A stretch of DNA of 40,008 nucleotides from Vicingaceae bacterium (GCA_029251425.1 JAQXDJ010000337.1:1-40008), one strand, 5' to 3'; counted from the first letter of the stretch, positions 10,290-18,584 are shown. Notes: a model not told the origin generated them from the sequence alone. A program made the numbers and translations.

Positions 10290-10297
10290 TAGCCTTG
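10290..10297 (+). promoter_or_regulatory. Possible -7 element of the arsS-like operon
   Basis: TAGCCTTG, one mismatch from TAnnTTTG, ending 4 nt before the ATG at 10302. No TTG lies at the expected distance upstream. If real, the transcript would be leaderless. Confidence 0.3.
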
Positions 10298-10301
10298 AAT
10301 T

Positions 10302-11330
10302 ATGAAAACATTACAAAAAGAACACAACAAACTGTCCGAGGCTTCTTTCCAAGTAAAAACACTTGAAAACACAAAAGAAATTAAGTTTTCGGAGAAACTT
10401 AAAGAGGCGGGGTTGTTCCCTTTAAAACCAACAAAAATAGAAACCCTTCAAATTAACCTAGGAAAGTTGTGTAACCAGATTTGTGAACACTGTCATGTAG
10501 ATGCTGGCCCTGATAGAAAGGAAATAATGATAAAAGAGGTTTTGTTGCAATGTTTGGAAGCGGCAAAAACACCTTCAATCCACACAGTAGATTTAACAGG
10601 AGGTGCTCCAGAGATGAATCCTGACTTTAGATGGTTTGTTTTGGAATTGTCCCAATTAGGAAAAAAAGTAATAGTAAGAAGTAATTTAACTATTTTGACT
10701 TATAAAAAGTATTTAGACATTCCTCAGTTTTATGCTGACAACAAGGTTACAGTTGTTTCTTCTATGCCTTGTTATTCAAAAGATAACGTAGATAAACAAA
10801 GAGGGAATGGTGTTTTTGAAAGGTCTATTCAAGCACTTCAAAAATTAAACGAAGTTGGTTATGGAAAAGACGGTTCGGGACTAGAGTTAGATTTGGTTTT
10901 TAATCCAGGAGGAGCATCTTTACCTCCAGAACAAAAAGCTTTAGAATTAGACTATAAAAGAGAGTTAAAAGAGCTTTTTAATGTTGAGTTTAATAATTTG
11001 TTTACAATAACAAACCTTCCTATTAGTCGGTTTTTAGACTTTCTTTTGAAAGAGGGGAAGTATGAGGACTACACGAATAAGTTAATAGAGTCTTTTAATC
11101 CGCTTGCTGCGAAAGAAGTTATGTGTAGAAATACAATTTCTGTTGGCTGGGATGGCAAACTTTTTGATTGTGATTTTAATCAAATGTTAGAATTAGGGGT
11201 CGCCTCCTCTTCACAAAACATAAAAGAATTTAATAATCTTGAATTAGAAAAAAGAGACATTATTTTAGGGCAACATTGTTATGGTTGTTCTGCGGGATCG
11301 GGATCAAGTTGCCAAGGCTCATTAGCATAG
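10302..11330 (+). CDS. arsS: Radical SAM protein, ArsS (arsenosugar biosynthesis) family
   Basis: Radical SAM enzyme of 342 aa. The 4Fe-4S/SAM site is C57-x3-C61-x2-C64 (CNQICEHC), followed by the HVDAGPDRKE signature of the ArsS family and a GGAPEMNP motif. The C-terminal DUF3641-like part is Cys-rich (CRNTIS, LFDCDFN, CYGCSAGSGSSC). Some family members carry selenocysteine in that tail; here only Cys codons are seen. Known members are proposed to attach an adenosyl/ribosyl group to methylated arsenic during arsenosugar synthesis. It leads a run of four closely spaced genes that includes the TIGR04282 transferase usually found beside arsS. No arsM methyltransferase or ars regulator is in the window, so the substrate here remains inferred. 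Confidence 0.85.
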   Translation: MKTLQKEHNKLSEASFQVKTLENTKEIKFSEKLKEAGLFPLKPTKIETLQINLGKLCNQICEHCHVDAGPDRKEIMIKEVLLQCLEAAKTPSIHTVDLTGGAPEMNPDFRWFVLELSQLGKKVIVRSNLTILTYKKYLDIPQFYADNKVTVVSSMPCYSKDNVDKQRGNGVFERSIQALQKLNEVGYGKDGSGLELDLVFNPGGASLPPEQKALELDYKRELKELFNVEFNNLFTITNLPISRFLDFLLKEGKYEDYTNKLIESFNPLAAKEVMCRNTISVGWDGKLFDCDFNQMLELGVASSSQNIKEFNNLELEKRDIILGQHCYGCSAGSGSSCQGSLA

Positions 11331-11335
11331 AAAAA

Positions 11336-11839
11336 ATGAAACAAGGGTTAGTAATATTTTTTTTGATTGTTGGAAACATCTGTTTTTCTCAAAACTATTC
11401 TTCGTTTGAAGAGATGAAGAACAATATTGTTTCTAAAACAGTTCCATTAATTACTGTCGAGGAGTTTAAAAAAGTAGAAAACACAAAAACACCCCTATTG
11501 ATTTTGGATGCTAGAGAAAAAAAAGAGTATGAAGTTAGTCATTTAAAAAAAGCCAAACATATTGGTTACGATAATTTTAAAATAAGTGATTTGACTAAAC
11601 TTGACAAGGAAACAACTGTTGTTGTTTATTGTTCAGTTGGATATAGAAGCGAAAAGATTGGTGAGAAATTGAAAAAAGTAGGGTTTAAAAAAGTAATGAA
11701 TTTAAAAGGTGGGATTTTTGATTGGGTAAATTCTAGTTATCCTGTTTACGACCGTTTCGGTAATAAAACACAAAAAATACACCCTTATGATAAGTCTTGG
11801 GGAAAATGGTTAACAAAAGGAGAAAAGGTTTATGAGTAA
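11336..11839 (+). CDS. Exported rhodanese-like sulfurtransferase
   Basis: A 167-aa protein with a signal peptide (MKQGLVIFFLIVGNICFSQ) and one rhodanese domain. It shows LILDAREKKEYEVSHLKKA and the active-site loop VVYCSVGYRSEKI, whose Cys would carry the persulfide. It ends with a short basic/aromatic tail. I chose the ATG at 11336 because a longer frame beginning at 11276 runs back into arsS and has no signal sequence; the chosen start is 5 bp after the arsS stop. Rhodanese genes recur in arsS neighbourhoods of Bacteroidota, which suggests a periplasmic sulfur-transfer or thiol role in the same pathway. The exact reaction is unknown. Confidence 0.85.
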   Translation: MKQGLVIFFLIVGNICFSQNYSSFEEMKNNIVSKTVPLITVEEFKKVENTKTPLLILDAREKKEYEVSHLKKAKHIGYDNFKISDLTKLDKETTVVVYCSVGYRSEKIGEKLKKVGFKKVMNLKGGIFDWVNSSYPVYDRFGNKTQKIHPYDKSWGKWLTKGEKVYE

Positions 11840-12428
11840 AAATTTACTAATCATTTTTGTTAAAAATATTATTCTCGGAAAAGTGAAAACGCGATTAGCC
11901 AAAACGGTTGGTGACAATAAAGCTTTTGAGGTTTATAAACAGTTGGTTGATATTACTGAAGAATGTTCTAAAAAAGTAAAAGCAGATAAACATGTTTACT
12001 TTTCAGATGTTGTAATTAATGGCAAATGGATTGATGAGTTGAAGTTTGTTCAAAATGGAGAAAACTTAGGGGAAAGAATGTGTAATGCTTTTGACTATGC
12101 TTTTAAACAAGGCTATGATAAAGTTGTTTTAATAGGCTCCGATTTACCAGATATTTCTCCAGAAATTATAGAGAAAGGGTTTGATGCTTTAGATACAGGT
12201 GAAATTGTTTTTGGACCAGCAGAAGATGGTGGTTATTATTTGGTTGGAATGAAAAAACCGCATAAATTTATTTTTGAAAACAAGCCTTGGAGCGAACCAA
12301 ATCTGTTTAATGTAACCCTTAAAGAGTTAGGAAAACAAGAAGTAAGTTTTTCTTTGCTTCAAACCTTAAATGATATTGATACTTTTGAGGACTTAAAATC
12401 TAGTAAAATTTATAATAATGTTAAATAA
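11832..12428 (+). CDS. TIGR04282/DUF2064 glycosyltransferase-like protein (arsenosugar cluster)
   Basis: A 198-aa protein of the TIGR04282 family (DUF2064), related in fold to nucleotide-sugar transferases. The N-terminal IIFVKNIILGKVKTRLAKTVG is the family signature. GENLGERMCNAF, VLIGSDLPDISPE (nucleotide/metal-binding Asp) and the GPAEDGGYYLVGM loop are all present. It overlaps the rhodanese gene by 8 bp and the next lipoprotein gene by 11 bp, so it is inside an operon. The family is named for its regular occurrence beside arsS and is proposed to add a sugar in arsenosugar synthesis; this is genomic association, not biochemistry. Confidence 0.87.
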   Translation: MSKNLLIIFVKNIILGKVKTRLAKTVGDNKAFEVYKQLVDITEECSKKVKADKHVYFSDVVINGKWIDELKFVQNGENLGERMCNAFDYAFKQGYDKVVLIGSDLPDISPEIIEKGFDALDTGEIVFGPAEDGGYYLVGMKKPHKFIFENKPWSEPNLFNVTLKELGKQEVSFSLLQTLNDIDTFEDLKSSKIYNNVK

Positions 12429-12807
12429 ATTACTAATAATTATTGCATGCTTTAACTTTTGGGGTTGTTCTAATACTACAAAAGTAAATACTACAAAAAA
12501 AGAAATCGTAACAAAGGTTAAAAAAAAGGGACGTAAAATGTTTGGAGAAATCACAACCTACACACCTAAAGTATCTAGCGCAGTAAAGACAAACGAGTTT
12601 CCAACAGATAACCTAGACTTGTTTTTCAAATCAGATAAAGATTTTTATAAGATAATAATAGCCAAAAGTGAGGTGCCTGAAACGAAAATAAAAAGTGAGA
12701 TGAATAAACCACTAAAAATATGGGGGGATATCATTTCTTCTGAGACACTAACGAAACAAAATATAGCTGGATATATTATTATTTATGAAATGTTTCCCAG
12801 TAAATAA
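12418..12807 (+). CDS. Small lipoprotein of unknown function
   Basis: A 129-aa protein with a hydrophobic N-terminus ending in a lipobox (NFWGC, Cys17), so it should be a periplasmic or outer-membrane lipoprotein. A Lys/Thr-rich linker (about 18-42) is followed by a small alpha/beta region without a recognised domain. It overlaps the TIGR04282 gene by 11 bp and is the last gene of the arsS-led run. Its family was not recognised. Confidence 0.7.
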   Translation: MLNKLLIIIACFNFWGCSNTTKVNTTKKEIVTKVKKKGRKMFGEITTYTPKVSSAVKTNEFPTDNLDLFFKSDKDFYKIIIAKSEVPETKIKSEMNKPLKIWGDIISSETLTKQNIAGYIIIYEMFPSK

Positions 12808-12813
12808 AAACTT

Positions 12814-14085
12814 TTAGTACACAAAATGGAACTGTCCATTTTCGAAAAGATATTCTTTTTTCTCAATAAAGAAATGCTCTTTTTCTTTAATTTCTTGCAG
12901 GTTTATAATGTCTGAATTTTTGGTGTGAACAGAGCCTTTAGTTTGTCTAGCTAAGTCTAAATATTGGATGTTTATTCTGTTTTCAGATCCACATAAAATT
13001 ACATGGACTGGTCTTTTTATTTTGTTTAGGAATTTATAATCGCGCATGCTTTCCATATTGTCAGCAACAAGGATGGCTTCACTAACTTCAGGATGTTGCT
13101 TAAGCCCTTCTATAATTGCCTCAACATCATTTTCTAAATTTTCACCACCGCCAGAGCCATTTTTCATACATTTTGCAGCAGTATTAATAACGTTTGTTAT
13201 TGATGAGTTTTTAGTTAGGTAAACACCTTTGGTTTCTAAAGGTTGTTTTTTTCGCGAGGGTTTTTCATCGCCATCGTTAAAAAAAACAAAGCACTTCGCT
13301 AGCTTATTGTCTGCTTGTGCTTTTAGCCAAACAAAAACCTGAGCACTATATGGAGACATGCTTCCTGTAACATCTGTAACAACAATAAAGTTTTTCCAAC
13401 TATTATTTCTTGCAAAAGAGTTTAGAACAGTAGAGTCGTTGTATAGCGATTGGTTGTAAAAAAAATCTGGAGGGTTTGGAGGCTTAATAGTGTCTATGTG
13501 CCAAATAGTGTCATGTATGTATCCTTTGTTTTTGTCATAATGCGTTTTAATCTTGTAGGCTTGAGGAAGAGTGTCTTTCTCTATACTATCGTTTTTAAGC
13601 ATAGTTGTTACAATAGCATTCAAGTACTCCACTTCTTTTTTTAATGTTGTGGATGTTGAGTTGGGGCGAAAAGTAACGATAAAACCATGAAACATCTTGT
13701 TTCCTGATTCTCGTGATTCCGCTTTGGTTTGACTAGTGAGTTGAAAGTCCCAAAATCGATTTTCAAAAACAGTAGGGGCTAATTTGTTTAGTTCTTTCAA
13801 TCTGTTACTGTTGAGTTTTTTTTGGTTGAAAGTGTTGGAAGTTCTGTATTCTGTGTAAACAAGCTCCAGTTTTATAACTACTTTTTCGGTTAATTGTTTT
13901 TTTTGGTTTGGGTTAAGAACAATTTTTTTTGCAAACGGCATGGAGATGTAGAGCTGGTTTTCTTTAAGGAGGGTAATATCAACCTTTTCAACAAAAACAG
14001 GAGTTGTGTTTACAAGCTCACTATAGTTTTGCGCAAAACAAAGCCCTGTATTAATAAAAATGAATAGAAAATAAAAAAATCGCAT
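12814..14085 (-). CDS. Exported von Willebrand factor A-like protein
   Basis: A 423-aa protein with a signal peptide (MRFFYFLFIFINTGLCFAQ). The C-terminal half resembles a vWA domain: IVVTDVTGSMSPYS provides a DxTxS metal-ion-dependent adhesion site, followed by CFVFFNDGD and EAILVADNMESMRDY as further strands. The N-terminal half has no recognised domain. The start is the ATG at 14085. A longer frame from 14208 would run through the rsmA promoter and coding region and lacks a signal peptide at its N-terminus. It is divergent from rsmA and convergent with the arsS operon. Function unknown; vWA proteins usually bind other proteins through Mg2+. Confidence 0.78.
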   Translation of the reverse strand: MRFFYFLFIFINTGLCFAQNYSELVNTTPVFVEKVDITLLKENQLYISMPFAKKIVLNPNQKKQLTEKVVIKLELVYTEYRTSNTFNQKKLNSNRLKELNKLAPTVFENRFWDFQLTSQTKAESRESGNKMFHGFIVTFRPNSTSTTLKKEVEYLNAIVTTMLKNDSIEKDTLPQAYKIKTHYDKNKGYIHDTIWHIDTIKPPNPPDFFYNQSLYNDSTVLNSFARNNSWKNFIVVTDVTGSMSPYSAQVFVWLKAQADNKLAKCFVFFNDGDEKPSRKKQPLETKGVYLTKNSSITNVINTAAKCMKNGSGGGENLENDVEAIIEGLKQHPEVSEAILVADNMESMRDYKFLNKIKRPVHVILCGSENRINIQYLDLARQTKGSVHTKNSDIINLQEIKEKEHFFIEKKEYLFENGQFHFVY

Positions 14086-14099
14086 TAAAACTGTTTGAT

Positions 14100-14115
14100 T
14101 ATCTTTGCGAAGATA
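14100..14115. promoter_or_regulatory. Palindromic divergent -7 region between the vWA gene and rsmA
   Basis: TATCTTTGCGAAGATA gives a perfect TAnnTTTG on the plus strand (14100-14107) and TATCTTCG, one mismatch, on the minus strand (14108-14115). The two possible promoters would face apart and share the centre. Neither has a TTG 19 bp upstream. Confidence 0.45.
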
Positions 14116-14137
14116 CAACTTTAAATATCCTATTATA

Positions 14138-14917
14138 TTGCAAAAAGTAAAAGCAAAAAAACACCTCGGACAACACTTTTTAACAGACTTAAGCATTGCT
14201 AAAAACATTGTTGAAGCACTTAGGCAGACCTCTAAATATAAAAAAGTGGTTGAGGTTGGCCCAGGAATGGGAGTGCTTACACAATTTTTAATTGAACATA
14301 ATGAGTACCAAACATTCCCAATAGATGTTGACAGAGAGTCGATAGGTTATTTAGTTGAAAAATACCCAGAATTAAAAGGGAACATTATTTATGGGGATTT
14401 CCTTAAAATGAATTTAACTGATTTGGCAGGAAGTGATGCTTTTGCTGTAATAGGTAACTTTCCATATAACATTTCAACGCAAATTCTTTTTAAGGTGTTG
14501 GATTATAAAGATCAAATACCAGAGGTTGTTGGCATGTTTCAAAAGGAAGTTGCAGAACGTTTTGCAGCAGCACCAGGATCTAAAACGTATGGAATAACAA
14601 GTGTTTTGTTACAAGCATTTTATGATGTAGAATATCTTTTTACAGTTGGTAGGGATGTTTTTGACCCACCCCCAAAAGTTCAATCGGCTGTTATTCGTTT
14701 TACCAGAAACAAGGAGTCAAAACTTAATTGTGATGAAAAGAAGTTTAAGCAGGTTGTAAAAATGGCGTTTAACCAACGAAGAAAAATGATGCGAAAATCT
14801 TTAAAAGCCCTTTTAAACGATTCTATTAAAGATAATAATGTTTTCACAAAACGCCCAGAACAATTGAGTGTTCAAGAGTTTGTAGAGATCACTAACCTTG
14901 TCGACAAAACCCCTTAA
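14138..14917 (+). CDS. rsmA: 16S rRNA (adenine1518/1519-N6,N6)-dimethyltransferase
   Basis: RsmA/KsgA dimethylates two adjacent adenines in the 3'-terminal hairpin of 16S rRNA during 30S assembly, using SAM. It is 259 aa. The family signature KVKAKKHLGQHFL is at the N-terminus, then the SAM site VVEVGPGMGVLT, the catalytic NFPYN (usual form NLPYN), and the PPPKVQSAVIRF segment. I start at the TTG at 14138, which gives the usual family N-terminus MQKVKAKKHLGQ. An earlier TTG at 14105 lies inside the predicted -7 element and adds residues not seen in the family. Its stop codon overlaps the first Pho-box element of the porin promoter. Confidence 0.93.
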   Translation: MQKVKAKKHLGQHFLTDLSIAKNIVEALRQTSKYKKVVEVGPGMGVLTQFLIEHNEYQTFPIDVDRESIGYLVEKYPELKGNIIYGDFLKMNLTDLAGSDAFAVIGNFPYNISTQILFKVLDYKDQIPEVVGMFQKEVAERFAAAPGSKTYGITSVLLQAFYDVEYLFTVGRDVFDPPPKVQSAVIRFTRNKESKLNCDEKKFKQVVKMAFNQRRKMMRKSLKALLNDSIKDNNVFTKRPEQLSVQEFVEITNLVDKTP

Positions 14918-14980
14918 CATTAACTTAACATAGCCGTAAACGTCTCGTAACATCTTGTTTACTATTACTATATATTTTTG
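14914..14980 (+). promoter_or_regulatory. Four-copy Pho box and -7 element upstream of the porin
   Basis: Elements TTAACAT (14914), TTAACAT (14925), GTAAACG (14936) and GTAACAT (14947) are spaced exactly 11 bp apart (7-bp element plus 4-bp spacer). The last ends 19 bp before TATTTTTG (14973-14980), a TAnnTTTG -7 element. The box thus occupies the -33 position, as expected for a promoter that needs an activator of the PhoB/OmpR type. The first element overlaps the rsmA stop codon. Confidence 0.8.
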
Positions 14981-15028
14981 TCAAAAATTAATTATTTAAC
15001 AGAAATAAGGTAACATTAACTACAAGAA

Positions 15029-16252
15029 ATGAAGAGGTTTAATTTATTATTAATTGCGGCATTATTTACTACAGTAGCTTTTGCACAAGACACAACAGAC
15101 AACAAGTTTGGAAAAGGATTTTACAATGTAGTAGCAAGAGATGGTTCTTACAGTATGAAGTTTGCTGCTAGGTTTCAGTCGTTATACATTGGAGAGTGGA
15201 ATGTAAATGACTCAACAGGAGTTGGGGCTGGGTCTTCACAGTTTTTGTTACGTAGAGCAAGATTAAAATTTGGTGGATTTGCTTTTAGCCCAAAAGTTAA
15301 GTATAAGATTGAGCTTGGGTTAACAAATAGAGACATTTCTGGAGCATCATCACACACAAAAGGAGCTCCAAGGTTAATATTAGATGCAGTAGTAAAGTGG
15401 AATTTTTATAAAAACTTATCGTTATGGGGTGGTCAAACAAAGTTGGCAGGAAACAGAGAGCGTGTTGTTTCGTCTGCAAACCTACAATTGGTTGACCGAT
15501 CAAAATTGAACTCAAACTTTAATATTGATAGAGATATGGGTGCTCAATTAAGACATCATTTTACATTAGGTAAAAACTTTGTTGTAAGAGAAATTTTTTC
15601 TGTTTCTCAAGGAGAGGGAAGAAACATTACTGACAAAAACTTAGGAGGATACCAATATACAAGTAGAATAGAATTTTTACCCTTCGGAACATTTGCAAGT
15701 AAGGGAGATTATGTTGGTGGAGATATTAAAAGAGAAGAAAAACCAAAATTAGCTATAGGAGGTACTTATGATTTACATGATAGAGCTGTAAAAAACAAAA
15801 GTAACCAAGGGAGTTATATGGAACGATTTGATGATACAGGAGATTTTGACGGTTATTTCGAAACAGATATTACAACTATTTTTGCTGATATGATGTTTAA
15901 ATACAAAGGATTTTCTTTAATGGGTGAATATGCTGTTAGAACATCAGAGCAAGACAGTGTAACAAACGCTAATGGAACAAAAACAGGACAAGTTGTTGCT
16001 GTTGGATCAGGATTGAATATGCAAGCGGGATATTTATTTAAAAATAATTGGGAAGTAGCAGGAAGATACACTTTAACAGAGTGGGACAAAACAGTTACAG
16101 GAAAAGAAGCACAAACACAATATACTTTAGGTGTTTCAAAATACTTTAAAGGACACAAACTAAAGGTGCAGTCTGATATAACATATAGCGAAACTGTTGG
16201 AAGCTTAGATAACGACTTAATTTATAGGTTACAGTTTGACTTACACTTTTAG
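15029..16252 (+). CDS. Phosphate-selective porin O/P family protein
   Basis: Outer-membrane beta-barrel of 407 aa in the OprO/OprP (Porin_O_P) family, which forms anion channels with a preference for phosphate or pyrophosphate. It has a signal peptide (MKRFNLLLIAALFTTVAFAQ) and alternating polar/hydrophobic strands with Arg-rich segments near the N-terminus (LLRRARLKFGGFAFSP). The terminal strand LIYRLQFDLHF ends in Phe, as expected for BAM-dependent insertion. It has a strong Pho box upstream and is followed 130 bp later by the Na+/Pi cotransporter. Together they would carry phosphate across the outer and inner membranes. Confidence 0.9.
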   Translation: MKRFNLLLIAALFTTVAFAQDTTDNKFGKGFYNVVARDGSYSMKFAARFQSLYIGEWNVNDSTGVGAGSSQFLLRRARLKFGGFAFSPKVKYKIELGLTNRDISGASSHTKGAPRLILDAVVKWNFYKNLSLWGGQTKLAGNRERVVSSANLQLVDRSKLNSNFNIDRDMGAQLRHHFTLGKNFVVREIFSVSQGEGRNITDKNLGGYQYTSRIEFLPFGTFASKGDYVGGDIKREEKPKLAIGGTYDLHDRAVKNKSNQGSYMERFDDTGDFDGYFETDITTIFADMMFKYKGFSLMGEYAVRTSEQDSVTNANGTKTGQVVAVGSGLNMQAGYLFKNNWEVAGRYTLTEWDKTVTGKEAQTQYTLGVSKYFKGHKLKVQSDITYSETVGSLDNDLIYRLQFDLHF

Positions 16253-16293
16253 AGGTAACAACAAGGTTTGTTTAAGCCTTACGTGTAAAATAC

Positions 16294-16349
16294 TTAACAT
16301 TAACTTAACATAGTATTTTGCTTAAATTAATAGGACTAATATAGTTTTG
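16294..16349 (+). promoter_or_regulatory. Pho box and -7 element upstream of the Na+/Pi cotransporter
   Basis: Two perfect elements TTAACAT at 16294 and 16305 (11 bp apart) are followed in phase by a weak third copy (TTTTGCT, 16316-16322). That copy ends 19 bp before TAGTTTTG (16342-16349). The layout matches the porin promoter. The perfect core TTAACAT-TAAC-TTAACAT is identical in both promoters. Confidence 0.8.
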
Positions 16350-16381
16350 TTGTACAGAATATTTATATAATAATAATTGAT

Positions 16382-18076
16382 ATGGAATTTGGTTTTGTTG
16401 ACGCATTAAAATTGATTGGAGCTCTTGGTTTTTTCATCTATGGGATGAAAATAATGAGTGAAGGAATTCAAAAAGCTGCAGGAAGCGGTTTAAGAAGAAT
16501 TCTAAGTATGATGACTAAGAATCGTTACATGGGAGTGTTAACGGGTTTTTTGGTTACATGTTTAGTACAGTCTTCTTCTGCAAGTACGGTAATGGCGGTA
16601 AGTTTTGTAAACGCAGGCTTACTTTCTTTAGTAGAGTCGGCAGGAATAATGTTGGGTGCAAATATTGGAACAACTATTACTGGTTGGTTAGTTGCAGTTT
16701 TAGGGTTTAAAGTAAAAATTGCAGCAATGGCATTACCTCTTTTAGCTATAGGGGTTCCGATGTTGTTCATGAAAAAGAACAAGATAAAGTACATTGGAGA
16801 GTTTATAGTAGGTTTTGCTATTTTATTTTGGGGTCTTGCTGAATTGAAACATGCAGTGCCAGATGTAAAAAACAACCCTGAGATTTTAAATTTTTTAGGA
16901 GCTTACGCTGATAGTGGTTTCTTAAGTAACATCTTTTTCATATTTGTAGGAACGATATTAACAATAGTGGTACAATCATCAAGTGCTTCTATGGCGTTAA
17001 CACAAACATTATGTTTTAGTGGAATTATCCCTTTTGAGGTTGCTGCAGCAATGATTTTAGGAGAAAATATAGGAACAACAATAACTGCAGAATTAGCTTC
17101 TTTGCCTGCTAATGTACACGCAAAACGTTCAGCAAGAATACACTCTATGTTTAATATAGTTGGAGTTAGTTGGGCGGTTTTATTAATTTCATTTACACCA
17201 GCTTTAGAAGGTGTAAGAGCGGTTGCAATGAACATGTTGGGCTCTGCAGATCCATATACTGCAGAAGGAGCTCCAATGGGATTAGCTATTTTCCACACTG
17301 CGTTTAACTTAGTAAATGTTTTGATTATGATTTGGTTTGTTCCATTATTGGTTAAGCTAGCAATCAAATCTGTTAAATCTAAAGGAGATATGGATGAAGA
17401 GTATCACTTAGAATATATTAGCACAGGAATTATGGCAACTCCAGAAATGTCAATTTTAGAAGCACAAAAAGAAGTTGCTAAATTTGGTGGAGTTGTTCAA
17501 AGAATGAACGGGTTTGTTAAAGAGTTAATTGTTGAAAAAGACAGCAAGAAAATTAGCAAAACATTAGCGAGAGTTAAAAAATACGAAGACATCACAGACA
17601 GAATTGAGCAAGATGTTGCGGATTACTTAGCTAAGATTTCAGAAGGAGAAATGAGCGAAAGCTCTTCTCTTAAAATTAGAGGAATGTTAAGTATCGTTGG
17701 AGATTTAGAGCGAATGGGAGACATTTATTACCAAATGTCTAAAGGTATTGAAAGAAAAGTGGAGAAGAAAGTTTGGTTTACTCCAGAACAGCGCAACAAC
17801 ATTTTAGAGATGTTTGAAATGGTTGAAGCAGCCTTAAATACAATGAATGAGAATTTGTCTGCAAGCTACAGCTCTGTCACTTTAGACAAAGCAAAAGAGC
17901 TTGAAATGGCATTAAACAAGTATCGTAAAGCATTAAGAAAAGAGCATTACGTAAATGTAGAAAAGGGAGAATACAACTTCCAAAGCGCTGCAGTTTATTC
18001 TGATTTGTTTAACTCATTAGAAAAAGTTGGCGATCACGTAATAAACGTTTCTGAAGGAATTACAGGAGAGAACTAA
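16382..18076 (+). CDS. Na+/phosphate cotransporter with C-terminal PhoU-like domain
   Basis: NptA/YjbB-type (PF02690) inner-membrane transporter of 564 aa. The inverted repeat characteristic of the family shows as two QSSSAS motifs (LVQSSSASTVMAVSF and VVQSSSASMALTQTL), each followed by a GxNIGTT motif (GANIGTTITGW, GENIGTTITAEL). About eight to ten membrane helices fill residues 1-335. The last 200 residues form a soluble helical PhoU-like domain (LSIVGDLERMGDIYYQMSKG, VGDHVINVSEGITGE). Such tails may sense or report phosphate. No pst ABC system is in the window, so this is the phosphate uptake system visible here. Transcribed from its own Pho-box promoter and closed by a terminator. Confidence 0.93.
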   Translation: MEFGFVDALKLIGALGFFIYGMKIMSEGIQKAAGSGLRRILSMMTKNRYMGVLTGFLVTCLVQSSSASTVMAVSFVNAGLLSLVESAGIMLGANIGTTITGWLVAVLGFKVKIAAMALPLLAIGVPMLFMKKNKIKYIGEFIVGFAILFWGLAELKHAVPDVKNNPEILNFLGAYADSGFLSNIFFIFVGTILTIVVQSSSASMALTQTLCFSGIIPFEVAAAMILGENIGTTITAELASLPANVHAKRSARIHSMFNIVGVSWAVLLISFTPALEGVRAVAMNMLGSADPYTAEGAPMGLAIFHTAFNLVNVLIMIWFVPLLVKLAIKSVKSKGDMDEEYHLEYISTGIMATPEMSILEAQKEVAKFGGVVQRMNGFVKELIVEKDSKKISKTLARVKKYEDITDRIEQDVADYLAKISEGEMSESSSLKIRGMLSIVGDLERMGDIYYQMSKGIERKVEKKVWFTPEQRNNILEMFEMVEAALNTMNENLSASYSSVTLDKAKELEMALNKYRKALRKEHYVNVEKGEYNFQSAAVYSDLFNSLEKVGDHVINVSEGITGEN

Positions 18077-18097
18077 AAAACTCCAAAAATCGATAGT

Positions 18098-18127
18098 AAA
18101 GGCGAACCAAATGGTTCGCCTTTATTG
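18098..18127 (+). terminator. Terminator after the Na+/Pi cotransporter
   Basis: Perfect 11-bp stem AAAGGCGAACC / GGTTCGCCTTT with AAAT loop, followed by a short T-rich run. It lies 21 bp after the stop codon. Confidence 0.8.
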
Positions 18128-18129
18128 TT

Positions 18130-18217
18130 TTAACATTAAGTTAATATTGCTTAACCATCTAATAACATAAGCGTAAAATATGTTTTACCTTATAGCAGGT
18201 TTCTTGTCGTTACTTTG
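18130..18217 (+). promoter_or_regulatory. Extended Pho-box array upstream of the small CarbopepD protein
   Basis: TTAACAT (18130) and TTAATAT (18141) start the array. After a 1-bp shift, TTAACCA (18151), ATAACAT (18162), GTAAAAT (18173) and TTTACCT (18184) continue at 11-bp steps. The last ends 19 bp before TTACTTTG (18210-18217), a one-mismatch -7 element. Only the first two and ATAACAT are strong; the others match 5 of 7 bases. An alternative -7 is TATGTTTT at 18179. Confidence 0.6.
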
Positions 18218-18234
18218 CTTTAAATTTAAAACAA

Positions 18235-18561
18235 ATGAAGATGAAAACAATTGCTATAGTTATCGCGTTATTTAGTTTAACAACTGTATTTGCAGGAAAC
18301 AACAATGAAGATAAATTGAAAAAAAGCTTTTCAATAAGTGGAAAGGTGGTTGATAACAATGAAAGCTTAACAGGAGTAAAAATCTTGTTAGATGGAAAAG
18401 AAACAGTGGTATATACTGATTTTGATGGAAACTTTACAATAGACAACGTGTTGGCTGGAGAGCATACAATTTCTTTTAGTTTAATAACTTATAACAACAA
18501 AGAGGTTAGGTTTAACCCTGCTAACGAAAGCAATTTAGAGGTTGAACTAGAGACTAAATAA
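18235..18561 (+). CDS. Small secreted stand-alone CarbopepD-regulatory-like domain protein
   Basis: A 108-aa protein with a signal peptide (MKMKTIAIVIALFSLTTVFAG) and one beta-sandwich domain of the carboxypeptidase-D regulatory-like type: FSISGKVVDNNESLTGVKILLDG, then VVYTDFDGNFTIDNVLAGEHTISFS. This module normally sits at the N-terminus of TonB-dependent receptors, but here it is the whole mature protein. A second ATG two codons in is an equally possible start. It has its own Pho-box array and terminator, so it should be phosphate-regulated. It may interact with an outer-membrane receptor or the TonB machinery; that is inference. Confidence 0.85.
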   Translation: MKMKTIAIVIALFSLTTVFAGNNNEDKLKKSFSISGKVVDNNESLTGVKILLDGKETVVYTDFDGNFTIDNVLAGEHTISFSLITYNNKEVRFNPANESNLEVELETK

Positions 18562-18584
18562 AAAGAGATAAAACCAACTTAATT

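Noticed and set aside
11276-11335. N-terminal extension of the rhodanese gene
   Set aside because: It lies in the arsS coding region and would hide the signal peptide that begins at 11336.
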